Part shown: positions 23,955 to 32,327 of the stretch, piece by piece | How the letters are laid out: each line of letters opens with the position of its first letter | How positions within the stretch are numbered: position 1 is the stretch's first letter | Assembly: GCF_008805035.1 (NCBI RefSeq) | Contig: NZ_CP038018.1 | Span: 1,054,001 to 1,118,000, forward strand | DNA: 64,000 nt | Reading direction: 5' to 3' | Source of the DNA: Eikenella exigua | GTDB taxonomy: Bacteria; Pseudomonadota; Gammaproteobacteria; Burkholderiales; Neisseriaceae | Notes under the pieces: model-generated | What the model was told of the DNA's origin: nothing | Databases searched by the model: none | The model's input: the letters and a program-made list of their open reading frames with translations, nothing else | Translations under genes and position numbers: made by a program

Positions 23955-25053
23955 CTAAATCCCTCCTTGCGCCTTCACTTTTTCACCACCTTCCAGCTTA
24001 TTCAGCGCAGAAAGATAGGCTTTGGCGGTGGCGGCCAAAATATCAGCGCACCTTGGCCGTTGGCCACGCGGCCGTTTCTGGCTAGGCGCACACCGATTTC
24101 ACCTTGGCTTTCCGTACCAAAAGTTACCGTATTCACCGAATAAATCTGCAATTCGGCACCGCTTTGCACCACGCTTTCGATGGCTTTGAAAATTGCATCC
24201 ACCGGGCCGGAGCCGGTGGCTTCGGCATGCTGCTCTTCGCCATCGGCACTAAACACAATTTCGGCGCGCGGTAATTCGCCGGTTTCGGTAATGATGCGCT
24301 GGGAGATGAATTTGTAACGGTCTGGCGTAAGATTGAATATTTCGTCTGACACCAGCACATGCAGGTATTTATCAAAAATCTCACGTTTTTTATTGGCCAG
24401 TTCTTTGAAGCGGGCAAAAGCAGTATTGAGTGTTTCCTCGCTACCCAATTTGATACCCAGCTCAGCCAATTTGGTTTTTGAAGGCATTGCGGTCAGAAAG
24501 TTTACCCAAACTCAATCGGTTGGCCGACCAACCCACCGATTCGGCCGACATGACCTCATAGGTTTCCCGATGTTTAAGCATGCCATCTTGGTAGATGCCT
24601 GATTCGTGGGCAAAAATTGGCACCCATAATGGCATTATTGGGTTGCACCGGATAGCCGGTGATGCTGGACACCAGCTTAGACGCGGGTACGATTTGGGTG
24701 GTATCGATGCCGGTTTCCAGGCCAAACAAGTCGTGCCGCACTTCCAGCACCATCACGATTTCTTCCAAGCTGACGTTGCTGGCCTCGATTACATCCACCC
24801 CCAGCCTATCCAGCTGTCGTGCCACGCGTACTTTTTCTTCCTTGGTTATGGCGGCGCCCGGAGATTGCTCACCATCGCGTAAAGTGGCATCGAACACCAC
24901 TATGCGGCTACTACCGGGCTGTGCCGGGGCATGCTGCAAAGTAGGCTGTTGCTCCAAAAAAGCATTCAAGTCCAACGGCCTGCCCTGCACTTCAGCCAGA
25001 GTAGTCAGCCTTTGCAGCTGCACCAGCGGCAGCGAGCGCCGCGTGCGCGGCAT
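23955..25053 (-). pseudogene. leuA: 2-isopropylmalate synthase, broken
   Basis: Clear LeuA pieces in order but in different frames. The N-terminal catalytic start (VVFDATLRDGEQSPG) runs to GVDVIEAS and then jumps directly to NVSLEEIVMVLEVRHDLFG. About 190 residues carrying most of the TIM barrel and the metal-binding HxH region are missing. Frameshifts follow near 24615 (before HESGIYQDG), near 24475 (before KLAELGIK) and near 24040 (before DILAATAKAYLSAL). The stop is at 23955-23957. The first ~50 residues before the TLRDGE motif do not belong to LeuA and look like a join to other sequence. Loss of leucine synthesis is implied unless a second leuA exists. Confidence 0.9.
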
Positions 25054-25636
25054 TTGTAAATTGCCGCCGTGGAGGTAACTCCTTCGGGATCATGTAGGCG
25101 CAGTACCTCGGCTAATGCATTTACACCGGCTAAATAAACAATCAGGAGATCGATATCGAGTTCATAATAGACTTTCAATCTAAACCGAGAATAGTAGATG
25201 CCGCCATATATAGACATTTCTATAGACATAAAAACAAGCACGATTTTTACAAATAATGTGTAAACGAGTGAATTTTTATGCTTATTGCCCACAACCATTC
25301 ACTTGTTGCGCATATGTTTTATCTTTTTTCACCTTTTTTGGTCACTATACTAGACATAAATGTAAAGAAATCGCTATAATTCAAAATAGATACAGAGGGT
25401 TTCCGAAAAAGAGAGGCTCGTTGAAACATAATATGTAAACAGCATTCTGCTAAAAGCGGCAAGCTTTGAACTCTTACCCTTGCGCTGCGATAACAAACAA
25501 ATAGTAAATACTAATTCTGATACCTACAACCAGACAACTTCATCCCACACAACCAAGACTTGTTGCCTTACTAGATAAATTACAAAATAATTGGGGATGC
25601 AAGGTGTTTTGCGCTATTATTTGCGGGAGAATAACG
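25054..25636. other. AT-rich region upstream of the leuA pseudogene
   Basis: A minus-strand frame (25005-25298) is open here but its protein is not recognisable and it joins the leuA relic out of frame. The rest, including 25300-25630, has no convincing gene, repeat or DUS. Lower GC than the neighbours fits a decayed junction. Confidence 0.4.
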
Positions 25637-25795
25637 ATGTTTGATTTATCTCTCTCTTTCTTATTGCTAGCACTGCTGCTATGGCTGCTGGTGCGGCTGA
25701 AACAGCACCACCACCGCCGGCGCAAGCCGCTCACCGCCCACGGGCACGATGATTGCAGTTTTTTTACTCACGAGTATCACCGTGACGAACAATAG
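25637..25795 (+). CDS. Small membrane protein with His/Arg-rich tail
   Basis: A 52-residue frame starting at ATG with GCGGGAGA 6 bp upstream. The first ~20 residues (MFDLSLSFLLLALLLWLLV) form one membrane helix. The tail is strongly basic and histidine-rich (LKQHHHRRRKPL) and then acidic-histidine (HGHDDCSFFTHEYH). No family is recognised. The good ribosome site and clean helix-plus-tail plan make it a plausible small protein, although it sits in a decayed patch. Confidence 0.45.
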   Translation: MFDLSLSFLLLALLLWLLVRLKQHHHRRRKPLTAHGHDDCSFFTHEYHRDEQ

Positions 25796-25861
25796 CCAAT
25801 TCTGTGGCAACCGCCCAATGTACGTTCTACTTTCAGGTGGTAGCCTCTCAGCCTAGAAAGA

Positions 25862-26271
25862 AGCTTATATCCCACACCTACTGCGCAGCCTTGCCTTGGC
25901 CGCACTCCTAACTCCCCTCCCGCTACAACACAAACCCCATCTGAACTAAGTGCTCGACCAACTGATTGATCCGCTAAATCTTTCCACTTGCCTGTGCACC
26001 ACCGTGTCCACCACCTCCGATTTCACCAACCAGAAAATCGCCTCACCAAACCAACAATAACCCCTGTCCGAACCTCGAACAACACGCTGCCGAGCAATAT
26101 ATTACCAGTATTAACCGCGAAGTATTCCAATCTGAAGAAGTACTGAACCAATTGCATGGAATCAGTCACAATGCAATAAACCAAACCTATACACAGGAAG
26201 AGGTGAACATCATGATTACCTTCTACCGCACGCCGATTAGACAAAACGTGCTGAACAGGGTGATTAACTAA
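25862..26271 (+). pseudogene. DUF2059-type exported protein relic
   Basis: A signal-peptide-like stretch (LRSLALAALLTPLPLQ) near 25881 leads to out-of-frame and stop-interrupted sequence. An intact last part from 26080 reads HAAEQYITSINREVF and YTQEEVNIMITFYRTPIRQ before TAA at 26269. The phrase TQEEVNxMITFYRTP resembles the DUF2059 signature, where helices end in an FYxSPxG-like motif. At least two frameshifts separate the parts, and no start codon is usable. Confidence 0.6.
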
Positions 26272-26645
26272 AGCCATGATGCCGCCAATGATACGCCTGA
26301 TTAGCCAACACTACGAACAGACAAGCCAACACCTCACTCCGCCATTCCGGCACAAAGTAAAATGCGTTCAGCGCGAAGCGGAATGCACAGTTCAGCCAGG
26401 CCGCGTCGGCAGTAATAAGCGCCGTTAAACTTCCCACGCCAAAACATGGCTGCACGTCAAATTTCTCCCTGCAAACCCTACCCCGCCAAGCCGCTGTGCG
26501 GGTAAAATATGGCCATGCCAACAGGCTACCTGGAAATAAAGTCCCTACGCAGTTCAAATCCAGCGTAACGGCGCTGCCATGCCAAACTTTTCAGGTAGCC
26601 TTTAACACAGATAACCCACAAAAACATCCTAATCGAGTTTTCCCC
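26272..26645. other. Gap before fbp
   Basis: No supported gene. A minus-strand frame (26264-26557) is open and hydrophobic but starts inside a DUS and has no RBS. DUS-like copies lie at about 26524 and 26590. The fbp promoter is probably near GGGTAAAATAT at about 26505. Confidence 0.4.
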
Positions 26646-27620
26646 ATGCCCACTCTATCCCAATTCCTCCAGCAACACCTCGCCGAACACCACCTCCCCG
26701 CCGAATTAGGCAGCGTGGTTTCCACCATCGTCCAAGCCTGCCAAACCATCAGCGGCCAAGTGCGCCAAGGTGCGCTCGCCGGCGTGCTGGGTGAAGCCGG
26801 CAGCAGCAATGTGCAAGACGAAGCCCAGAAAAAACTGGATGTGATCGCCAACCAAATCTTGATTGACGCCCTCTCCGCGAACCCCACTGTGGCCGGCTTG
26901 GCCAGCGAGGAAGAAGAGCAGTTTGTGCCCGCCCACGATCAAGGCCGCTATCTCGTGCTGTTCGACCCTTTAGACGGCTCGTCCAATATCGACATCAATA
27001 TTTCGGTCGGCACTATTTTCTCCATCTTGGAAAAACCAGCAGGCCCGCTTTCCACCCAATCCTTCCTGCAAAGCGGCCGTGCTCAAGTAGCCAGCGGTTA
27101 TACGCTCTACGGGCCGCAAACCCAGCTCGTGCTCTGTCTGCGCCACGGTGTGGCCGTGTTTACGCTGGATGCCGGCGGCCAATTTGTCCAAACCCAGCTC
27201 AACCCGCAAATTCCACAAGCCACGCGCGAATTTGCCATTAATATGTCCAACCAGCGCCATTGGCAGCCACCCATGCAGCAATACATTGCCGAACTGCTCG
27301 CCGGGGAAACCGGCCCTCGCGGCAAAAACTACAATATGCGCTGGGTAGCCAGCATGGTGGCCGAGGTTCACCGCATTCTCATGCGCGGCGGCATCTTTAT
27401 GTATCCTAAAGACGCGCGCGACCCGGCCAAGCCCGGCAAACTGCGCCTGATGTATGAAGCCAACCCCTTGAGCCTCATCATCGAACAAGTCGGCGGCGCC
27501 AGCACCAATGCCCGCGAGAGCATGCTCGATATTCAGCCTGAAGGCCTGCACCAACGCGTGGCCGTGATTATGGGCAGCCGCGAAGAAGTGGATTACGCCA
27601 CCCGATTGCACCAACAATAA
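26646..27620 (+). CDS. fbp: Fructose-1,6-bisphosphatase class I
   Basis: Gluconeogenic phosphatase converting fructose-1,6-bisphosphate to fructose-6-phosphate. The 324-residue protein carries the class I metal and substrate sites: EEEEQF near residue 80, the FDPLDGSSNIDINISVGTIF block, and YNMRWVASMVAEVHRIL with GGIFMYPKD. The ATG at 26646 gives the normal family N-terminus (PTLSQFLQQHLAEH); the in-frame extension upstream contains DUS and is non-coding. It stands alone, followed by a DUS-capped cassette. Confidence 0.96.
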   Translation: MPTLSQFLQQHLAEHHLPAELGSVVSTIVQACQTISGQVRQGALAGVLGEAGSSNVQDEAQKKLDVIANQILIDALSANPTVAGLASEEEEQFVPAHDQGRYLVLFDPLDGSSNIDINISVGTIFSILEKPAGPLSTQSFLQSGRAQVASGYTLYGPQTQLVLCLRHGVAVFTLDAGGQFVQTQLNPQIPQATREFAINMSNQRHWQPPMQQYIAELLAGETGPRGKNYNMRWVASMVAEVHRILMRGGIFMYPKDARDPAKPGKLRLMYEANPLSLIIEQVGGASTNARESMLDIQPEGLHQRVAVIMGSREEVDYATRLHQQ

Positions 27621-27625
27621 ACCCA

Positions 27626-27718
27626 AGACTACCTGAAATTATTTTAGCTTCGCCGAAACAACCATCCGCAACAAGATATTGTTTTAACTCCGTTGAAGCA
27701 GATGCTTTCAGGTAGCCT
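27626..27718. repeat. DUS-capped repeat cassette
   Basis: A degenerate DUS (AGACTACCTGAA) and a perfect TTCAGGTAGCCT bound a spacer with TTTTAGCTTCGCCGAAAC, close to the AGCTTCGCAGAAAC core seen at 60098. Confidence 0.45.
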
Positions 27719-27756
27719 GCCCATCCTAGTTTTCCAATCTAAACATCGAACACACT

Positions 27757-28563
27757 ATGCAAACTATCCGCGCCGCCGCCATCCAACTCGTTTCCCATAC
27801 CGACCCTGCCGTAAACCGCTGCAGCGTCGTACAGCAAGTGGCCGCTGCCGCCCAAGCCGGCGCCGACTGGGTGCTGCTGCCCGAATACTGGTCGTTGATG
27901 GGTCGGCACGACACCGACAAACTCGCCCAGGCCGAACAATTCGGCCGCGGCCCCCTGCAAATCTTCATGGCTGAGCTTGCCGTCCGCCACCGCATCGTCT
28001 TATTCGGCGGCAGCATTCCACTGCTCGCCAACGAAAGCGGCAAAATCATCAACAGCCTGCTCGTATATGGCCGAGACGGCCAATGCCTCAGCCGCTACGA
28101 CAAAACCCACCTCTTCAGCTACACCGGCATCGGCGAAAGCTACTGCGAAGCCGACACCATCGAAGCCGGCAACAGCATCCCCCCGTCTGTGGAGATCGAC
28201 GGCTGGCGCTACGGCCAAGGCGTGTGCTACGACCTGCGCTTCCCCGAAATCTTCCGCGCCCAGCAGCCGTTCGACGTACTCCTCCTGCCCGCCGCCTTCA
28301 CCTACACTACCGGCAAAGCCCACTGGCAAACCCTGCTGCAGGCCCGCGCCATCGAAAACCAATGCTACGTTATCGCCGCTGCCCAAGGCGGCCTACACGA
28401 CAGCGGCCGTCGCACCTACGGCCACAGCATGATTATCGACCCCTGGGGCGAAATCCTTGCTGAGCGGCCAGAAGGCGAAGGCTGGATTATGGCCGAACTC
28501 AAGCCACAACGCCTGCACACCGTGCGCAACCAACTGCCCACCCTGCAACACCGCCGGTTTTAA
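27757..28563 (+). CDS. Carbon-nitrogen hydrolase, probable deaminated glutathione amidase
   Basis: A nitrilase-superfamily amidase of 268 residues with the catalytic triad E43 (LPEYW), K116 (YDKTHLF) and C157 (GVCYDLRFPE). The YDKxHLF and CYDLRFPE forms belong to the Nit1/YbeM branch, whose members hydrolyse deaminated glutathione as metabolite repair. Omega-amidase is the main alternative. The gene is monocistronic, with DUS hairpins on both sides. Confidence 0.85.
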   Translation: MQTIRAAAIQLVSHTDPAVNRCSVVQQVAAAAQAGADWVLLPEYWSLMGRHDTDKLAQAEQFGRGPLQIFMAELAVRHRIVLFGGSIPLLANESGKIINSLLVYGRDGQCLSRYDKTHLFSYTGIGESYCEADTIEAGNSIPPSVEIDGWRYGQGVCYDLRFPEIFRAQQPFDVLLLPAAFTYTTGKAHWQTLLQARAIENQCYVIAAAQGGLHDSGRRTYGHSMIIDPWGEILAERPEGEGWIMAELKPQRLHTVRNQLPTLQHRRF

Positions 28564-28569
28564 ACGCAA

Positions 28570-28609
28570 AGGCTACCTGAAAATCCATATCCTATTTTTC
28601 AGGCAGCCT
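28570..28609. terminator. Mixed DUS hairpin after the amidase gene
   Basis: AGGCTACCTGAA pairs with TTCAGGCAGCCT, whose complement AGGCTGCCTGAA differs at one base from the Eikenella form and equals the dialect described for Simonsiella. Confidence 0.6.
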
Positions 28610-28673
28610 CTTTCAAACAACTCAAGCTACCTGAAAACGAGTATTTCAAACAAAACCTGAAAGAAAGCAAACC

Positions 28674-29363
28674 ATGCAAAAAATCGTCGTCCTCACCGGT
28701 GCCGGCATCAGTGCCGACAGTGGCCTGCGCACCTTCCGCGACACCGACGGCCTGTGGGAAGGCTACAAAGTGGAGGATGTGTGCACCCCCAAAGCCTTCG
28801 CGCGTAATCCCAAGCTCGTGATCGATTTCTACAACGAGCGCCGCCGCCAAGCGCAGGCTGCCAAGCCCAACGCCGCCCACCATGCGCTGGCCAAACTGGA
28901 AAAATACTACCAAGTTCAAATCGTTACCCAGAACGTGGACGACCTGCACGAACGTGCCGGCAGCAGCACCGTGCTGCACCTGCACGGCGAATTGAACAAA
29001 GCCCGCAGTAGCGCCGATGAAAACTACGTGATCGAATGGACGGGCGACCAATCCACTGCCGACACCGACCCCCAAGGCCACCCCATGCGCCCGTACATCG
29101 TTTGGTTCGGCGAGGCCGTGCCGCTGATTGAAACCGCTGCCCGATGGGTGTCGCAGGCCGACAAAGTGCTGGTAGTCGGCACCTCGATGCAGGTGTATCC
29201 CGCTGCTGGCCTGTTGGAATATGCTCCCTACGAAGCCGAACGCTATCTGGTCGATCCGCGCCCGCCGGTGGGCTTGGCCGATATCAGCATCATCGAAGCC
29301 AAAGCCAAAGACGGCGTGCCGCAGCTGGTGAACAAACTGATTGCCGAAGCCGCGCGGCAATAA
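28674..29363 (+). CDS. cobB: SIR2-family NAD-dependent deacylase, without zinc cysteines
   Basis: A 229-residue sirtuin. The NAD site has GAGISADSG (residues 9-17) and TQNVDDLHERAG, and the catalytic histidine is H104 in LHLHGEL. Y53 and R56 (FYNERR) form the YxxR pair of class III sirtuins, which prefer succinyl- or malonyl-lysine. The usual four zinc cysteines are missing: the segment between H104 and RPYIVWFGE has none, and the only cysteine of the protein is at position 37. Zinc-free sirtuins of this kind are known in some bacteria. It acts in the cytosol on acylated lysines. Confidence 0.88.
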   Translation: MQKIVVLTGAGISADSGLRTFRDTDGLWEGYKVEDVCTPKAFARNPKLVIDFYNERRRQAQAAKPNAAHHALAKLEKYYQVQIVTQNVDDLHERAGSSTVLHLHGELNKARSSADENYVIEWTGDQSTADTDPQGHPMRPYIVWFGEAVPLIETAARWVSQADKVLVVGTSMQVYPAAGLLEYAPYEAERYLVDPRPPVGLADISIIEAKAKDGVPQLVNKLIAEAARQ

Positions 29364-29371
29364 TTGCCGAA

Positions 29372-29471
29372 AGGCTACCTGAAAACGTAAGTTTCAACAA
29401 AGTTAAAACGAGTGCAACAAGTTTCGCCCAAACGAACGGTGCAAACACCACTATCTATTTTCAGGCAGCCT
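29372..29471. repeat. DUS-capped repeat cassette
   Basis: AGGCTACCTGAA and TTCAGGCAGCCT bound a 76-nt spacer containing AAGTTTCGCCCAAACGAACG, a motif resembling the AGCGAATTTCGCCAAAAC seen in the UDG gene. Confidence 0.4.
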
Positions 29472-29544
29472 CTCGCCCGTCAAATAGGCTACTTGAAACC
29501 CTAAGTCATTGTTATAACAACAACTCACCTAGCACCACAAGCCC

Positions 29545-31434
29545 ATGACTTCTATCTTACCCTACACTTTCATCTATCTTGCCTTCGCTGTGGCTGCTGT
29601 GCTTACCTCCAAAAAACTGGGCTTGGGCTCGGTGTTGGGCTATTTGATGGCCGGTATCGCCATCGGCCCAATTTTAGGCTTGACCAGCAAAGAAACCGAA
29701 TCCATCCAACACGTTGCCGAATTCGGCGTAGTGATGATGCTGTTTCTGGTCGGCTTGGAACTGGCACCGCAAAAGCTATGGCAGCTGCGGCACAAGCTCT
29801 TAGGACTAGGCGGATTACAAGTGCTGCTCTCAATAGCAGTCATTGCCGGTATCACCGTAACCATTGGCAAAAGCTGGCAAATGGGCATAGCCGTGGGCTG
29901 CATCCTGGCTCTCTCCTCCACCGCCATCGTGCTGCAAACCTTCAACGAAAAAAACCTGATGCGGTCACCCGGCGGGCAGGCCGGCTTTGCCATCCTGCTG
30001 TTTCAAGATGTGGCTGCCATCCCGATGCTGGCACTTTTACCGCTCCTGGCCGCCACCCACCACCACCAAAGCAACCAGCATACCACCAACCTTCTGGCGA
30101 ACCAACCCGGCTGGGTACTTGCCACCGTGAGCATTGCCGCCATCTTGGCGATTGCCGTGAGCGTGCGCTACCTTGTGCCGCGCATGTTCTGCTTCATCAG
30201 CAAAGTCCGCCTCAACGAAATGTTCACCATGTTCACCCTGGCCTTAGTGGTGGGTATCGCCACACTGATGTCGCTCATCGGCCTCTCCCCCGCGCTGGGC
30301 GCGTTCGTGGCTGGCGTGGCGCTGGCAAACAACTCCTACCGACACGAAATGGAAAGCCACCTCGAACCCTTCAAAGGCCTGCTTTTGGGGCTGTTTTTCA
30401 TCACCGTGGGCGCAGGCATGAATTTCACCCTTTTATCCAAAGAATTCTGGGTAGTATCCACCATCACCTTAGCCACGCTGGCAGTGAAAGGCAGCATTCT
30501 CTTTATCCTAGGCCTACTGTTCCGCCTGCCACGCATGGGCAGCAAGCTACTCGCGCTGAGTCTGGCGCAGGCCGGTGAATTCGGCTTTGTGCTGCTTTCC
30601 ATCGCCCGCCAGAGCCATGTGCTGCCGCGCGCCATGGCCGACCGCATCTCGCTGGTGGTCGCCCTTTCCATGCTGCTCACCCCGCTTTTGTTCATCTTCT
30701 ACGACAAAGTGATCACCCCGCGCGGCATCGTGGAAGAAAACCAAGAGCGCCCGCAAGACATGATTGAAGAAGAAAACCCCATCATCCTACTCGGCCACGG
30801 CCGTTTCGGACAACAAATCAATAACATGCTCACCGCCTGCGGTTTCCACACCACCGTTATCGACTACCAGGCCGACACCGTGGAAGGCCTCACCAAATAC
30901 GGCAGCAAAACCTACTACGGCGACGCTACCCGCCCCGAGCTACTCAATTCCATCGGCCTGGCACACGCCAAGCTGCTCATTATCTGCATCGGCAACCTCG
31001 AGCAGGCAACCGAAATCGTGGAATTCGTACAGCGCCACTACCCCAACCTGCCCATAATTACCCGTGCCCACGACCGTATCCACGCCTACTACCTGCACCA
31101 TGCCGGTGCTAACTACATCATCCGCGAAACCGTGGATGCCGCCATCCGCAGCGGCCGCCTCGCTCTGGAAAAACTCGGCATCAACCCCGAAAAAGCACAA
31201 GAACTCAGTGAATTCTACGCTGCCCGTGACCGCTATCAAATGGACAAAATGGCCGAAGAATACAATCCCGACCTGCCCATATTCGCCAACGAGCCCCTGC
31301 TGCAAACTGCCCGTGAAATCGATGCCGAAACCGCCCAAATGATGCAGGCCATACTGCGCGGTGAAAGCGTAGAATGGCAGGAAGACCCAGAAAGCTGGAC
31401 CCGTCTGAAAAAAAAGCCTCACCTAAACCACTGA
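29545..31434 (+). CDS. Monovalent cation:proton antiporter-2 family (KefB/KefC-like) with TrkA-N domain
   Basis: A 629-residue inner-membrane transporter. About 12 membrane segments cover residues 1-385, with the CPA2 signature (GLGSVLGYLMAGIAIGP early, and LLFQDVAAIPMLALLPLL). A cytoplasmic RCK/TrkA-N domain has the nucleotide-binding start ILLGHGRFGQQIN near 415. This architecture is that of the glutathione-gated potassium efflux systems KefB and KefC. No ancillary KefF/KefG gene is next to it. 5-FTHF cyclo-ligase follows after 7 bp, probably co-transcribed. Confidence 0.88.
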   Translation: MTSILPYTFIYLAFAVAAVLTSKKLGLGSVLGYLMAGIAIGPILGLTSKETESIQHVAEFGVVMMLFLVGLELAPQKLWQLRHKLLGLGGLQVLLSIAVIAGITVTIGKSWQMGIAVGCILALSSTAIVLQTFNEKNLMRSPGGQAGFAILLFQDVAAIPMLALLPLLAATHHHQSNQHTTNLLANQPGWVLATVSIAAILAIAVSVRYLVPRMFCFISKVRLNEMFTMFTLALVVGIATLMSLIGLSPALGAFVAGVALANNSYRHEMESHLEPFKGLLLGLFFITVGAGMNFTLLSKEFWVVSTITLATLAVKGSILFILGLLFRLPRMGSKLLALSLAQAGEFGFVLLSIARQSHVLPRAMADRISLVVALSMLLTPLLFIFYDKVITPRGIVEENQERPQDMIEEENPIILLGHGRFGQQINNMLTACGFHTTVIDYQADTVEGLTKYGSKTYYGDATRPELLNSIGLAHAKLLIICIGNLEQATEIVEFVQRHYPNLPIITRAHDRIHAYYLHHAGANYIIRETVDAAIRSGRLALEKLGINPEKAQELSEFYAARDRYQMDKMAEEYNPDLPIFANEPLLQTAREIDAETAQMMQAILRGESVEWQEDPESWTRLKKKPHLNH

Positions 31435-31441
31435 GCCTGCC

Positions 31442-32035
31442 ATGCCAAGTAAAACCGACCTCCGCCGCCACTTCCGTCGCCAACGGCAAGGCCTGACGCC
31501 TGCCGCACGTCAGCGTGCCGAGAAACGCATCAACAACCTGCTCAAAGGCTACCTGAAACGTGGCAAACGGCTGGCCATCTATTGGCCCATCGGCAGCGAG
31601 CTGCGGCTCGACAGCCTCGCTGCTGCCGCCCGCCAACGCGGCACTGAGCTCTACCTGCCCTATATCGAGCCGCGCCGCCAGCGCCTGTGGTTTACCCCTT
31701 TCCCGCAACAAGGCCGCCCCGAACGCCGCCGCCAAGGTAAGCTGAACATCCCCCAATTTGCCGGCCACAAAATCCGCATCCACAACCTGCACAGCAGCAT
31801 CATCCCCCTAGTCGGCATCGACCGGCGCGGCTACCGACTCGGCCAAGGCGGCGGCTTCTACGACGTTACCTTCGCCGCCACCCGTCACCGCCTATGCCCG
31901 CACAAAATCGGTGTCGGCTTCGCCTGCCAGGAAACCGACATCCTGCCTGCCGAAGAATATGATATGCAGCTAGACGTATGGGTGTGCGAAAATGGCATCC
32001 GGCGTTTCGGCAAAACGGCAGATGGTCAGCAATAA
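31442..32035 (+). CDS. 5-formyltetrahydrofolate cyclo-ligase
   Basis: Converts 5-formyl-THF (folinate) to 5,10-methenyl-THF with ATP. The 197-residue protein has the family features: a basic N-terminus (LRRHFRRQRQGL), AIYWPIGSE, the substrate loop IPLVGIDRRGYRLGQGGGFYD, and the C-terminal HKIGVGFACQ. The in-frame peptide KGYLKR near residue 37 is encoded by a DUS. The start is 7 bp behind the antiporter stop. Confidence 0.93.
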   Translation: MPSKTDLRRHFRRQRQGLTPAARQRAEKRINNLLKGYLKRGKRLAIYWPIGSELRLDSLAAAARQRGTELYLPYIEPRRQRLWFTPFPQQGRPERRRQGKLNIPQFAGHKIRIHNLHSSIIPLVGIDRRGYRLGQGGGFYDVTFAATRHRLCPHKIGVGFACQETDILPAEEYDMQLDVWVCENGIRRFGKTADGQQ

Positions 32036-32057
32036 CAGATAAAAACGGTCACAACAA

Positions 32058-32088
32058 AGGCTACCTGAAACCTTCATGTAGCCTTTTA
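32058..32088 (+). terminator. DUS hairpin terminator of the cyclo-ligase gene
   Basis: AGGCTACCTGAA and the variant TTCATGTAGCCT enclose a 3-nt loop, followed by TTTATT. One DUS arm has mutated, leaving a single mismatch in the stem. Confidence 0.65.
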
Positions 32089-32120
32089 TTGAAGCAATCG
32101 CTTTACTGCGTGCCAAAATT

Positions 32121-32159
32121 TTCAGGTAGCCTGCATCTGAATATAGCAGGCTACCTGAA
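32121..32159. terminator. Inverted DUS pair beside the inverted-repeat element
   Basis: TTCAGGTAGCCT and AGGCTACCTGAA with a 15-nt loop. The miniature element has inserted at its right edge. Confidence 0.5.
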
Positions 32160-32311
32160 AGTCTGAGACCGTTGCAAAACCCCATATTTGGCACATTTCT
32201 GTACGGTGCGCTTCTCGAACGCTTGAAAATATTTCAATATTATCTACGCATTCTGCGATGCTACCGCTTTGAACTGCACTCAAATCTGGGGTTTTGCAAA
32301 GGTCTCAGTCT
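32160..32311. mobile_element. Miniature inverted-repeat element, GAGACC ends, 5-bp target duplication
   Basis: The 142-bp element at 32165-32306 has near-perfect inverted ends of at least 26 bp (GAGACCGTTGCAAAACCCCA left; TGGGGTTTTGCAAAGGTCTC right). AGTCT directly repeats on both sides (32160-32164 and 32307-32311), as expected of a transposition target duplication. The interior holds no usable reading frame, so it would be moved in trans by a transposase recognising GAGACC...GCAAAA ends, which are familiar from IS5-group elements (from memory). It sits 21 bp after the grpE stop. Confidence 0.75.
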
Positions 32312-32327
32312 GTTTATAGGCCGAAAG

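Noticed and set aside
25005..25298. Minus-strand frame upstream of leuA (97 codons)
   Set aside because: Mixed hydrophobic and Cys/Arg-rich ends without family resemblance, and it overlaps the leuA relic in another frame.
26264..26557. Minus-strand hydrophobic frame before fbp
   Set aside because: Starts within a DUS, no ribosome site, and no recognisable family; could be a relic but not supportable.
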